A stretch of 64,000 bases of DNA from Corynebacterium phocae (GTDB lineage: Bacteria > Actinomycetota > Actinomycetes > Mycobacteriales > Mycobacteriaceae): contig NZ_VXKJ01000046.1 of the NCBI RefSeq assembly GCF_008693075.1, forward strand, positions 1 to 64,000, written 5' to 3'. Of this stretch, positions 45,855 to 55,378 are shown piece after piece (the stretch's first letter is position 1; every line of letters starts with the position of its first letter). The notes below the pieces were generated by a model that saw only the letters and a program-made list of their open reading frames with translations, did no database searches and was not told the origin of the DNA. Both the position numbers and the translations under genes were made by a program.

Positions 45855-46772
45855 GTGCAAGAAATACTAGCCGCCATCAGTAAAATCCAATCACTGTCCC
45901 CGTCGCCAATCCCGGGGGCGGCCACACCGGCCGTTCCCGCTGTGGCTGCCGCCACACAGCTGGCCCAGGTAACGGGTGCCAGCGCGGCGCGTGTGGAAAA
46001 CGCGGCCCAGGAATTATTGGGCGATAAAGAAACTATAGCCACCATCACGCAGCAGGGGCGGCAGTTAGGGATGGTATGCCTCCAGGAGCTAGTGGGCATT
46101 GGCGTACGCGCCCTTGCCACCGCCGTGCCCATTGCCTTGGGACTACTAGTGCCCAATCCCGCCGTGCAAGCGGCCGCGCGGGCACTACTGCGCCAAGTGG
46201 CCATGGACGCCCTCTCCCAGGCACTAGCCCGGATTGGCCGGTTGGTGAGCGACCTTGCCCAGCTAGCAATCCCCCTTTTGACACTGGCCGCCAAGAAGGC
46301 CATCTCCACCGTAGGGTCCTCCCAACTAGACGGCCACCAGGTCAAGGAGCTGCCCTGCGCACAGAAAACCAAGCTATCGTCTGTCACTCCGGTTGCCCCG
46401 CTGGGTAGCTCTTCCACCCCAACGGGCAGCGCCGCCGGCCAAGCTGCGGTCAACGCTGCGCTCACCAAAGTAGGAACCCCTTACCGCTGGGGCGGGACCG
46501 GCAGCAGTGGCTTTGATTGCTCCGGGTTTACCCAGTGGTCCTACCGGCAAGCTGGCATTGAACTTCCCCGCTTGGCCCAGGACCAGACCGTGGGCCGCCA
46601 GGTGGCGGCCGGGGAGCTGCAACCTGGTGATCTAGCCGTATGGGACGGGCACGTGGCAATGTACGCCGGGGACGGGAAGCTCGTGGAAGCGGGCAGTCCC
46701 GTGCAAACAAATCCGCTACGGACCAGCAACATGGGCATGGCTTTTAAAGGTTTCTGGAGACCCACAGGATAG
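45855..46772 (+). CDS. NlpC/P60 family peptidoglycan endopeptidase
   Basis: 305 residues from GTG, immediately after the previous stop, with gggaggtg as the site. Residues 1-155 are helical and Ala-rich with two hydrophobic stretches (about 82-100 and 135-150), without a classical signal peptide. Residues 195-300 form an NlpC/P60 domain: VGTPYRWGGTGSSGFDCSGFTQW (catalytic Cys222) and LAVWDGHVAMYAGDGKLVEAG (His266). The usual third His/Asn seems replaced by Glu278. It would cleave stem peptides. Coupling with an EspC-like gene suggests type VII-type export; this is inferred. Confidence 0.8.
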   Translation: MQEILAAISKIQSLSPSPIPGAATPAVPAVAAATQLAQVTGASAARVENAAQELLGDKETIATITQQGRQLGMVCLQELVGIGVRALATAVPIALGLLVPNPAVQAAARALLRQVAMDALSQALARIGRLVSDLAQLAIPLLTLAAKKAISTVGSSQLDGHQVKELPCAQKTKLSSVTPVAPLGSSSTPTGSAAGQAAVNAALTKVGTPYRWGGTGSSGFDCSGFTQWSYRQAGIELPRLAQDQTVGRQVAAGELQPGDLAVWDGHVAMYAGDGKLVEAGSPVQTNPLRTSNMGMAFKGFWRPTG

Positions 46773-46803
46773 AAGCCGGCGCGGTTAGGTAAAGTATCAC
46801 GTT

Positions 46804-48039
46804 ATGAGCACTCGCGCGATTGTACCTATCAAGCTTTCCCTAACTGAAGGCGACTTCTACACTCTATGGGCACCCAAGTGGCGCCAGAATGGAGCCGAAT
46901 GGCAAGCCTTCCTGGGCAACGAGGAAACGGTTTTACTGTTCAACTCTCCAGAGGAGCTTCTCTGCTTTATAGAATCAGACATTAAACACGACTTGCAGAC
47001 TCACCCCGAGTGGCCGGAATTTAACGCCAAGGACGCCACCCGTGTGGTTCCCGTTGACCGGGATATCTACGACCTCATTGGGCTTCCAGCTAAATTAGCC
47101 GAACGCCCAGGTCATGAGGCCGTGTCCACCGTGGCCCGCAACTTCGAGCTAGCTGAGTCCTTGGCGCACGTTTCCGGCGCAGAACAGGCCGTTATCTTCT
47201 TTGCTACCCACTCCATTCTGCGCAACACCACCCGCGGCGCGGATCACTACTCCGGCCCGGAGGGGCTCAAGGAATGGTCCGGTGTGGGCCAGGTTGTCCT
47301 CCACAACTGGGAAGCTGTGGTTACCAACCTGGACGCCAACACCCGCGTGGCTGAACCCGTTGCGGACTCCGCGCAGCAAGAAGACGCCTCCCGCCGGATA
47401 GCTGATGCCACCGCCGCAGCAGAGCTGCGCCGCAAGGAAGAAGAAGAGCGCCGCAAGGCCGCCAAAGAAGCAGCCGACCCATACGATCTATCTCCGTGGG
47501 CTGCTGCCGGAATTGACCCGGTCAAAATCACCATCAATTCTCAAAGCACCTACACGCTGCGCACTTACGTCAACCGCAAACCAGTATTCCTAGGCAAGTG
47601 GGGAGAGATTTTCACCTTCCCCACCTCCAAGCAGCTGGTGCGCTGGATCATGGAAAACGATGACCACGACCTAGCTCGCGTGTCCACCTGGCCGGACCTG
47701 GTGACCGCCGCCAACGCCGGTGAATTGGAGGTTGAAGTCCACCCGGATAACCTCTACTCCTTCAATGGCGTAGCCACGGCAATCGAAAAGGGCCCAGAGG
47801 CCGTGGACACGGACCAGCTGGGGCGCTGCTATGAGCTGTGCGCCGACGCCGCAGACTGGGCAGGTGATGACTCAATTAACTCCTTCATGCTGGCCAATGA
47901 GCGCTTCCAGGATTACCTCAGCTACATGCTGGGCTCTACTGACCACGCCGGTTACGTTCCATCCAAGCCTTACAGCGACCACGTAGCAGCGTGGAAGTCC
48001 CTTGAAGACATGCTGGTCAAGCGTTTCTCCAAGTTCTAA
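46804..48039 (+). CDS. Unknown protein with internal duplication
   Basis: 411 residues, no signal or membrane helix. Residues 11-130 and 241-360 look like two copies of one domain: FLGNEETVLLFNSPEELLCFIE...HDLQTHPEWPEF matches FLGKWGEIFTFPTSKQLVRWIM...HDLARVSTWPDL, each followed by a helical part. A charged coiled-coil-like linker (about 196-225, AAAELRRKEEEERRKAAKEA) joins them. I recall a similar conserved corynebacterial gene upstream of dacB but no assigned function. It is likely monocistronic. Confidence 0.75.
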   Translation: MSTRAIVPIKLSLTEGDFYTLWAPKWRQNGAEWQAFLGNEETVLLFNSPEELLCFIESDIKHDLQTHPEWPEFNAKDATRVVPVDRDIYDLIGLPAKLAERPGHEAVSTVARNFELAESLAHVSGAEQAVIFFATHSILRNTTRGADHYSGPEGLKEWSGVGQVVLHNWEAVVTNLDANTRVAEPVADSAQQEDASRRIADATAAAELRRKEEEERRKAAKEAADPYDLSPWAAAGIDPVKITINSQSTYTLRTYVNRKPVFLGKWGEIFTFPTSKQLVRWIMENDDHDLARVSTWPDLVTAANAGELEVEVHPDNLYSFNGVATAIEKGPEAVDTDQLGRCYELCADAADWAGDDSINSFMLANERFQDYLSYMLGSTDHAGYVPSKPYSDHVAAWKSLEDMLVKRFSKF

Positions 48040-48312
48040 ACAAACCAGACAGCTGCCATCGCACCGCCCCAACAACCCCGGGCGCTCAGGTACTTTCCAG
48101 ACACCAGCGGAAACTACCAAGCGCTCAGGGTGCCGGGGCGGTGTTTTTCTACATAGCGGTACTTTGCAAAGGTCTGCGGGCAACTTTCCTAAACCAACGC
48201 GTGCCCAAAGACAACAAGGCGTTCCTAACCTGGATTTTTGATACTGGGGAAGTTTTTAAGCGCGTCTATCCTCAATCACCTCCCGGCGGTAGGTCTAAAA
48301 TGTATACCTAAC

Positions 48313-49602
48313 ATGAAAAGACTTCCTACGGCCTTACTGCTGGCCACCTTCGTGGCCACGCCCGCCACCAGCACCGCGTTCCCCGCGCCGGCGCCTAGCG
48401 CGTTTACTAACAGCACGAATCCTGCCTCCAGCACTCCCGCGCCCACTGCCCCCAACACAGACGATTGCCCACACTCTTTGCTCCCACCGGAGCCGGAAAC
48501 CACCTCGGAACAGCTACGCCCGGGGCAAACCAGCCCTGCCCCGCTACCTCCCGTCCGGACCGCAGATTGCGGTGTCTCCGCCCCGGAAGGCTTTAGGGTT
48601 GATGAATCAGTAGTTGGTGCTGCCTGGATAATCACCGATATTGACACCGGTGAGATCATCGCGTGGAAAGACCCCCACGGGCGCTACCGGCCCGCATCCA
48701 TTATCAAAGCCTTGCTGGCGTTGGTGGCCATCAGGGATCTAGATCCCGCGCTGGTCATCACCGCCACCCGGGAGGATGCGGCGATGGAAGGGTCCGCAGT
48801 GGGGTTAGGTGAAGGCGGCCACTATAGCGTGACGCAGCTGCTCCAAGGGCTGATTTTAGCTAGTGGAAACGACGCCGCCCATGCCCTAGCCACCGCACTT
48901 GGCGGGGAGGAAACCACGCTGACAAAGATCAATGCCCTTGCCACGGAACTGGGCACCACGGATACCTATGCCGCCAGCTATTCCGGGCTAGATGCCGCCG
49001 GGATGTCTACCTCCGCCTACGATATGGCGCTGATTTACCAGGCTGCCTTTAACAATCCGGTATTTGCAGAGATTGCGGCCACGGAGCACGTGGATTTCCC
49101 CGGATACGGTGACTTAGAGGGCTACGAGGTCTGGAATGACAACGGGCTATTTATGAACGACCCGGACGGGATAGGCGGCAAGACCGGCTTTACAGACGAC
49201 GCCCACCACACCTTTGTGGGTGCGCTCAACCGGGACGGCCGCAGGCTGATGGCCGTTATCTTAGACACTGTGGTGGAAGGCGGCCACCGCAGTTGGCAGC
49301 AAGCCCAAGCATTGTTGCATGAAGCCTACGCAGTGCCACCGGGCGGAGGCATTGGTAGCTTAGAGCCAGTTGCTCACAGCAGTTCTTCACCCACTCCCCT
49401 GCCCAGCCCCACCCCGATGCAGCAGGAGAGCCAACAACCGGTGAAAACGGCTCCAGCCCAACCAGACGAATCGTACGAATGGGTGGGCTGGGTAATAATT
49501 TCGCTTACGGCCGCACTGGTGGTTGCGCTGACTACTTTTTCCTTAAGACCTCGGCGCCGGCAAAGCGGTCGTGGGCACCGCGCAAACCGTTCTCGGTATT
49601 AA
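48313..49602 (+). CDS. dacB: D-alanyl-D-alanine carboxypeptidase (PBP4/5-like)
   Basis: 429 residues from the ATG at 48313 (MKRLPTALLLATFVATPATS, signal peptide); the longer frame from 48238 is rejected because the signal would be internal. A Pro/Ser/Thr-rich segment (about 25-85) precedes the S11 peptidase domain: S129-x-x-K132 (RPASIIKA), S184-x-N186 (ASGNDAAH), K290-T-G (GGKTGFTDD). A Ser/Pro/Gln tail leads to a C-terminal membrane helix (WVGWVIISLTAALVVALTTF). It trims D-Ala from peptidoglycan at the outer face of the cell membrane. Its end overlaps the convergent gene by 71 bases. Confidence 0.92.
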   Translation: MKRLPTALLLATFVATPATSTAFPAPAPSAFTNSTNPASSTPAPTAPNTDDCPHSLLPPEPETTSEQLRPGQTSPAPLPPVRTADCGVSAPEGFRVDESVVGAAWIITDIDTGEIIAWKDPHGRYRPASIIKALLALVAIRDLDPALVITATREDAAMEGSAVGLGEGGHYSVTQLLQGLILASGNDAAHALATALGGEETTLTKINALATELGTTDTYAASYSGLDAAGMSTSAYDMALIYQAAFNNPVFAEIAATEHVDFPGYGDLEGYEVWNDNGLFMNDPDGIGGKTGFTDDAHHTFVGALNRDGRRLMAVILDTVVEGGHRSWQQAQALLHEAYAVPPGGGIGSLEPVAHSSSSPTPLPSPTPMQQESQQPVKTAPAQPDESYEWVGWVIISLTAALVVALTTFSLRPRRRQSGRGHRANRSRY

Positions 49603-50476
49603 CCGAAGCGATGGAGACCACCGCGCCGATAAACCCGAAAACCTGGCCCAGACCGGGCATAATTTGGACGGCGCGGAACCAATTGCGCTTCAGTGATTGC
49701 AGGTAGGTCAAACGCTCCTGGGTCTCCACGTCCCGGACCTCCCATCCGGCCAGTTTCTTACCCAGGGACCCGCCCCATTTCACCTCCGGTATAACCATGT
49801 AGGCCACAAAGAAGATGGCCCACAAGGAGACTGCCAACGCGTCTTCGTCGATAAAGATACCCAGCAGCGGTCCGGCCACGATGCTGGACAGGAAGCTTGC
49901 TATCAGTACGTCAAGAATAGCCACAATTGCGCGGTTCTTTGCCGTGGGCCGCTGGGCCATAGCGGCGTAATCCACCACACCGGTAGGCCTGCCCAACACG
50001 GGATTGGCGGCATTAGCTTGCGGGGTGGCCGTGGGCGTAAACAGGTTGGGGTAAGGGCTTTCTTCCGCTGGCTTGAAAGGGTTTTCCGGCGCCGACCTAA
50101 AAGGATTGTCCTGCACCGGCTTGGAAGGTTCTTCCTGCCTCAGTGGCTTCGCACTGTGGTAATCAGCTTGTGCGGTCTGGTAATCCGGTTCTGTCCACCC
50201 GGTGTAGCTTTGCGGCCACTCGTCGAAGTTGCCTAAGTATTCCAATTGTTGCCAGGAAATCACCCTGCCTGCCCGCAGGGCCTCATCGTAGATAGCCCGC
50301 CGGGAGTCATCACTGAGCACTGAGTACGCGGTGGTCAGCTCTTTGCGCCGCGGGGAGAATTCACCCAGACCCTGATTGGCAAGTTCAGCGTCCCGCCCGG
50401 CCAGAATGATGCCTAATGCGGTGCAGTTTTCCTTGGGATCTAGGCGATAGTGCTGGTACAGGTTCGGAGCTTCCAT
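49532..50476 (-). CDS. Degenerate J-like domain fused to an RDD membrane domain
   Basis: 314 residues. Residues 1-70 resemble a J-domain fold (NLYQHYRLDPKENCTALGIIL, ELTTAYSVLSDDSRRAIYDEALRAGR) but lack HPD. A Pro/Glu/Asn-rich linker (110-165, with NPFRSAPENPFKPAEE repeats) leads to an RDD domain with three helices (KNRAIVAILDVLIASFLSSI, WGGSLGKKLAGWEVRD). RDD proteins are small membrane proteins of unclear role. The combination may tether a partner-binding domain to the membrane. It overlaps the 3' end of dacB. Confidence 0.72.
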   Translation of the reverse strand: MEAPNLYQHYRLDPKENCTALGIILAGRDAELANQGLGEFSPRRKELTTAYSVLSDDSRRAIYDEALRAGRVISWQQLEYLGNFDEWPQSYTGWTEPDYQTAQADYHSAKPLRQEEPSKPVQDNPFRSAPENPFKPAEESPYPNLFTPTATPQANAANPVLGRPTGVVDYAAMAQRPTAKNRAIVAILDVLIASFLSSIVAGPLLGIFIDEDALAVSLWAIFFVAYMVIPEVKWGGSLGKKLAGWEVRDVETQERLTYLQSLKRNWFRAVQIMPGLGQVFGFIGAVVSIASVNTENGLRGAHDRFAGAEVLRKK

Positions 50477-50488
50477 CAGTACTCCACT

Positions 50489-51574
50489 CTACTTTTTACG
50501 AAATAGGGACAAGGCACTTACGGTAACGGCTCCTACCAAAGCGCCTACGCCCAGGGTAGCACCGGTGGAGGGGCCTTTCTTGATCTCATTACGCACCCGG
50601 ATTACCGCCGGCACGGGAGTTTCAGACTCTTCGGTGATGTCCATTGATTCCTCAGTTGTAGCAGTCCATGCGGAGACGTAGAGAACCACGCGCCAGACCA
50701 GGTACATCATGACCATGATGATTATGACGGGGCCAAAAACGGCACCTGCTGGGTTGCCGGTGGCCGAGGAGATGATAACGGTGGACAGCTGCTTGATAAC
50801 CTCAAACAGCACCGCGCCGATAGCCGCGCCGATGAGCCCGGATTTCCGGGGAACTTTTACCCGCGGAAGCACAACAATAAGCCACATGAAAACAATGAAG
50901 TTAGCCAACAAACCAACCGCCAGGCCAACGAAGAAGATGATCACGCTCATTCCGGGGAAGGATTCAATGCCCACCATCTCAAAAACCTTTTGAGTAAGAC
51001 CGGAAGAACCCGCGGCGGTGACACCGAAGGCAATCAGCAGCGCAACCAGCAGCCCGATGAGCCCGCCCAGGTCGCTGAGTTTCTTCATAAAAAAGTTCTT
51101 CGCGCCGTCATTGGCGTCCACGCCCCACATGGAAGAAATTCCCACGCGCAGGTGGTTCATCCAGTTAAGCCCGGACCACAGGGTGGTCAAACCACCGACT
51201 CCGAACATAGCGCCGCGCTGCTCGATGGCCTTTTCCAGAATCTCATTGATGGTTTCACTGAACTGACCGGGAACCGCGTCGGTGATTTGCTGCTGCAGCT
51301 GCTCCAAAAGCTCCGGTTTGTTAACCAGGACGGTCGCGGCGATAGCCACAATGAGCATGGCAATGGGAAATAGTGACAGCACCGAGTAATAGGTAATACC
51401 GGCGGCAAACTGGTTGCCGCCCTCCGATCCGTAACGCTCCACCATGCGCATAATGTGGTCAACAAACGGGTATTTCTCCCGTGCCTTTTCTATCGCTCCC
51501 GGGTCGTCTTTCCGGGTGCGCTCAATGCCGTAGTCGTCGGTGTATTTTTCGTTGGGTTTGGTTGTGGTAGCCAT
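50489..51574 (-). CDS. YihY/BrkB family membrane protein
   Basis: 361 residues. Six helices of the YihY (BrkB, formerly 'ribonuclease BN') family: RYGSEGGNQFAAGITYYSVLSLFPIAML at the first helix, then NEILEKAIEQRGAMFGVGGLTTLWSGLNWMNHLR. Acidic N-terminal and cytosolic C-terminal tails. The family is unrelated to RNase activity; some members are proposed to transport lipids or siderophores. The start lies 12 bp from the trpS stop, so it may be co-transcribed. Confidence 0.85.
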   Translation of the reverse strand: MATTTKPNEKYTDDYGIERTRKDDPGAIEKAREKYPFVDHIMRMVERYGSEGGNQFAAGITYYSVLSLFPIAMLIVAIAATVLVNKPELLEQLQQQITDAVPGQFSETINEILEKAIEQRGAMFGVGGLTTLWSGLNWMNHLRVGISSMWGVDANDGAKNFFMKKLSDLGGLIGLLVALLIAFGVTAAGSSGLTQKVFEMVGIESFPGMSVIIFFVGLAVGLLANFIVFMWLIVVLPRVKVPRKSGLIGAAIGAVLFEVIKQLSTVIISSATGNPAGAVFGPVIIIMVMMYLVWRVVLYVSAWTATTEESMDITEESETPVPAVIRVRNEIKKGPSTGATLGVGALVGAVTVSALSLFRKK

Positions 51575-51586
51575 TATTCCCTTTAA

Positions 51587-52739
<1,153 letters not shown>

Positions 52740-52758
52740 GACGGAGGTCCGGTGACTT

Positions 52759-52950
52759 CTACAATTTGCGCGACGTTGGGGAGTAATGGTCCAAGGCGTC
52801 GGAGAAGCCCACGACCATGAGGGCACCGCCCACACCCATCAAGACAATGGGGCCCAGGAAGGCGAAGGATGGGCCAACCATGGTCCACCACCAGATGGCT
52901 AGGCCCAGAATCACTGCGCCGAGGATGAATTCAATTGCTGCGCGTGCCAT
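52759..52950 (-). CDS. Small two-helix membrane protein
   Basis: 63 residues from the ATG at 52950 (MARAAIEFILGAVILGLAIWWWTM), with ggagc seven bases upstream. Two helices separated by GPSFAFLGP, then a short C-terminal tail (SDALDHYSPTSRKL). Conserved-looking but unknown. The upstream extension to 53019 is a low-complexity run with no site. Confidence 0.7.
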   Translation of the reverse strand: MARAAIEFILGAVILGLAIWWWTMVGPSFAFLGPIVLMGVGGALMVVGFSDALDHYSPTSRKL

Positions 52951-53060
52951 GTCTTTGCTCCAAGTCTTTGTACACGGGATATACGGGATATAACGAATAA
53001 CTCCGGATAATTTTAGCACCCTGCCCGGCGCGCCGCCTAGTTTCCGGCTTGAGCTTTAGC

Positions 53061-53132
53061 TCACGCGCGACTCCCAGCGGATACCGGACGGGGCCCACGC
53101 GACGCGTAGCAGTTCACGCGCGACTCCCAGCG
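53061..53132. repeat. 19-bp direct repeat, 53-bp offset
   Basis: tcacgcgcgactcccagcg occurs at 53061-53079 and 53114-53132, just downstream of the exonuclease III gene. Confidence 0.9.
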
Positions 53133-53135
53133 ACT

Positions 53136-54053
53136 TTAAGCGTACTCAACGAGCAGCGGCGAGTGGTCGGACCACCGCTTCTCCACGGTGGGGGCTTTTT
53201 CCACCCACGCCCGGCGCGCGCGGTCGAGCATGCTCTTGGTTGCCGCTTGGTAGTCAATCCTCCACCCCGCGTCGTTGTTGAAGGCCTGCCCGCGGTAGGT
53301 CCACCAGGTGTACGGCCCGTCCGCTTCCGGCTCCAGGCGCCGCGCCACGTCGTACCAGGCGTGCTCGCCGCCCGGCAGGCACAGCGTGCGGGCGGTCCAG
53401 TCGGTCTTATCGGCGTAGTCCACCACGCCCAGCCAGTCCCCTAGCCCCTTCTTGGCCTGGGGCTCATCATCGGGGAAGGACCCGAATACCGCGTCCATAA
53501 ACGCCCGTTCTTCGGGCAGGTGACCGGCCTTCTTTTCGTTTGCCTTGTTGTTTTTAAGATCCTGCGCGCGGTGGCAGATGTTCCAGTCCCCGCCCACAAC
53601 GGCGTCAGAATGCTGGGCGGCCAGCTCCTCCAGTACGTCCGCGAACTGGTCCAAGAAGCGGTACTTCTCATCCAGCTTGGGCGTGCCGGCATCACCGCTG
53701 GGCAGGTACAAAGACGCCACCCGCACGCCGGCGGTGGTGGCCGCAATGTAGCGCCCCGCGTCTTGGAAATCCCCGAACCCTACCTGAACGTCCACCAATG
53801 GGGTGCGGGACAATATGGCCACGCCGGCGCGGCCTTTGGCCACGGACTCAGCTTGCTCTAGGTGCCAGCCGGCCGCGAGAGCGGGCTCCAGCGCCTTTTC
53901 GGTCTGCTTCGGATCGGCGCGGACCTCTTGCATTAAGACGACATCGGCGGCAGTGTGCGCCAGCCAGTCATTGATGCCTAGGTTTTCCTCATTGCGCTGC
54001 TTGGCGGCGGCGCGGATTCCATTGACGTTGACGGATGCAATAGTAAAAGTCAT
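53136..54053 (-). CDS. xthA: Exodeoxyribonuclease III
   Basis: 305 residues of the EEP/AP endonuclease family. Metal and catalytic motifs: SVNVNGIRAA (Asn), LMQEVRADP (Glu), RVASLYLPSG, GDWNICH, and WRIDYQAATKSM with RWSDHSPLLVEY (Asp/His) at the end. It removes damaged 3' ends and cleaves abasic sites in base excision repair. Followed by two 19-bp repeats. Confidence 0.92.
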   Translation of the reverse strand: MTFTIASVNVNGIRAAAKQRNEENLGINDWLAHTAADVVLMQEVRADPKQTEKALEPALAAGWHLEQAESVAKGRAGVAILSRTPLVDVQVGFGDFQDAGRYIAATTAGVRVASLYLPSGDAGTPKLDEKYRFLDQFADVLEELAAQHSDAVVGGDWNICHRAQDLKNNKANEKKAGHLPEERAFMDAVFGSFPDDEPQAKKGLGDWLGVVDYADKTDWTARTLCLPGGEHAWYDVARRLEPEADGPYTWWTYRGQAFNNDAGWRIDYQAATKSMLDRARRAWVEKAPTVEKRWSDHSPLLVEYA

Positions 54054-54058
54054 GGACC

Positions 54059-55249
54059 TTACTTTACGCGTTGGGTAACAGCCCAGACCACGCAGCCGGC
54101 TGCGGCCAGGCCGGCGCCGGCCAGTGCGGTGGCGTTGTACCCGAAGCCCGCGCCCACGACCGCCCCGGCTAGTGCCGCGCCCGTGGCGTTGGCAATGTTG
54201 AGCGCGGATTGGTTGAGCGCATTAGCCAGCGTCTGCGCGTCACCGGCCACGTTGACCAGCCGCAGCTGCAGCGAAGGAATCAACGTGGAACAGAAGAACG
54301 CCACCAGCCCGAAGGCCACGGTTCCGGGAATCACGCCCATGGGTGCCGCGAAGTAAAAGGCCACCGCAGACAGGGTCATGGCAATCAATGCGCTGACGAT
54401 ACCCACCTCCAAGTTCCGGTCCGCCATCACTCCGCCCGCAGCGTTGCCGAGTGTCATGCCCAGTCCGTATATCATGAGCACCGCCCAGGTCCATTTCACG
54501 TCGAGCCCGGCGACTTCGGTCATGGTCCAGGTGATGTAGGTGTAGACCGCGAACATGCCACCAAAGCCCACGGTGCCAATAGCTACGGTGAGCCACACCT
54601 GCAGGTTCTTGAACACGCCTAGTTCGGTGCGCAGGTCGGTGGCCTGCATGCGGGTCATGTGCGGCATGAGGAAGTACAGCAAGCCCACGTTCACCGCCGT
54701 GATGGCTACGACGAGGTAATAGGCCGCGTGCCAGCCGAGTGCCTGCCCCAGCGCTTGGGCCGCCGGCACACCAATAATCGTGGCGATGGTCAGCCCCATA
54801 CCGATCATGGCCATGGCCTTGCCGCGGGTGCCTGGCTTTGCCATCGAGGCTGCAGCCAGATTCGCGACTGAGAAATACGCGCCGTGCGGCAGGCCCGCTA
54901 TAAACCGGGCGGCCAGTAGCACCCCGAAGTTCGGGGCCAGCGCGGTAAGCAAGTTGCCTATTAAGAGGCAGAACTCTAGCACCAGGATGAGCCGTCGCCG
55001 GGGCACCCGCCCGGTCAGCGCCGCGATTGCCGGTGCGCCCACCACCACGCCCAGCGCGTAGACGGAAATAACGACGGAAGCGGTATCTTCTTGGATCCCA
55101 AAATCCTGCGCTATCAGGGGAAGAAGGCCCATGGAGACGAACTCGGTCGTGCCAATGGCGAAGGTGCCCAGCGCGATGGCTACCATGACGATCTTGATCC
55201 GCAGATCGCTGATTTCTGTTTGTCGGGGAACGCGCGTTGTAGTACTCAC
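54059..55249 (-). CDS. MFS transporter (DHA1 family, AraJ-like)
   Basis: 396 residues from GTG at 55249. A GTG at 55276 gives nine more residues; neither has a ribosome site, and a tactat-type -10 just upstream suggests a leaderless start at 55249. Twelve helices, with the DHA1 motifs GTFAIGTTEFVSMGLLPLIAQDFG in helix 1, a GRVPRRRLIL loop 2-3 and FIAGLPHGAYFSVA in helix 4. The family exports sugars, drugs or amino acids; substrate unknown. It is divergent from icd. Confidence 0.85.
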   Translation of the reverse strand: MSTTTRVPRQTEISDLRIKIVMVAIALGTFAIGTTEFVSMGLLPLIAQDFGIQEDTASVVISVYALGVVVGAPAIAALTGRVPRRRLILVLEFCLLIGNLLTALAPNFGVLLAARFIAGLPHGAYFSVANLAAASMAKPGTRGKAMAMIGMGLTIATIIGVPAAQALGQALGWHAAYYLVVAITAVNVGLLYFLMPHMTRMQATDLRTELGVFKNLQVWLTVAIGTVGFGGMFAVYTYITWTMTEVAGLDVKWTWAVLMIYGLGMTLGNAAGGVMADRNLEVGIVSALIAMTLSAVAFYFAAPMGVIPGTVAFGLVAFFCSTLIPSLQLRLVNVAGDAQTLANALNQSALNIANATGAALAGAVVGAGFGYNATALAGAGLAAAGCVVWAVTQRVK

Positions 55250-55378
55250 TCGCGAGAGAATAGTATCTTTTTGCACAAAGGTCTAGAGGCCATGTTTTAC
55301 GTTTCTGGGGGCAAGTAAGCCAGTTAACAGGTATTCTGGTTGGTTGTAGAAATTTCCCACACTTTTTCAAGGAGAGAC

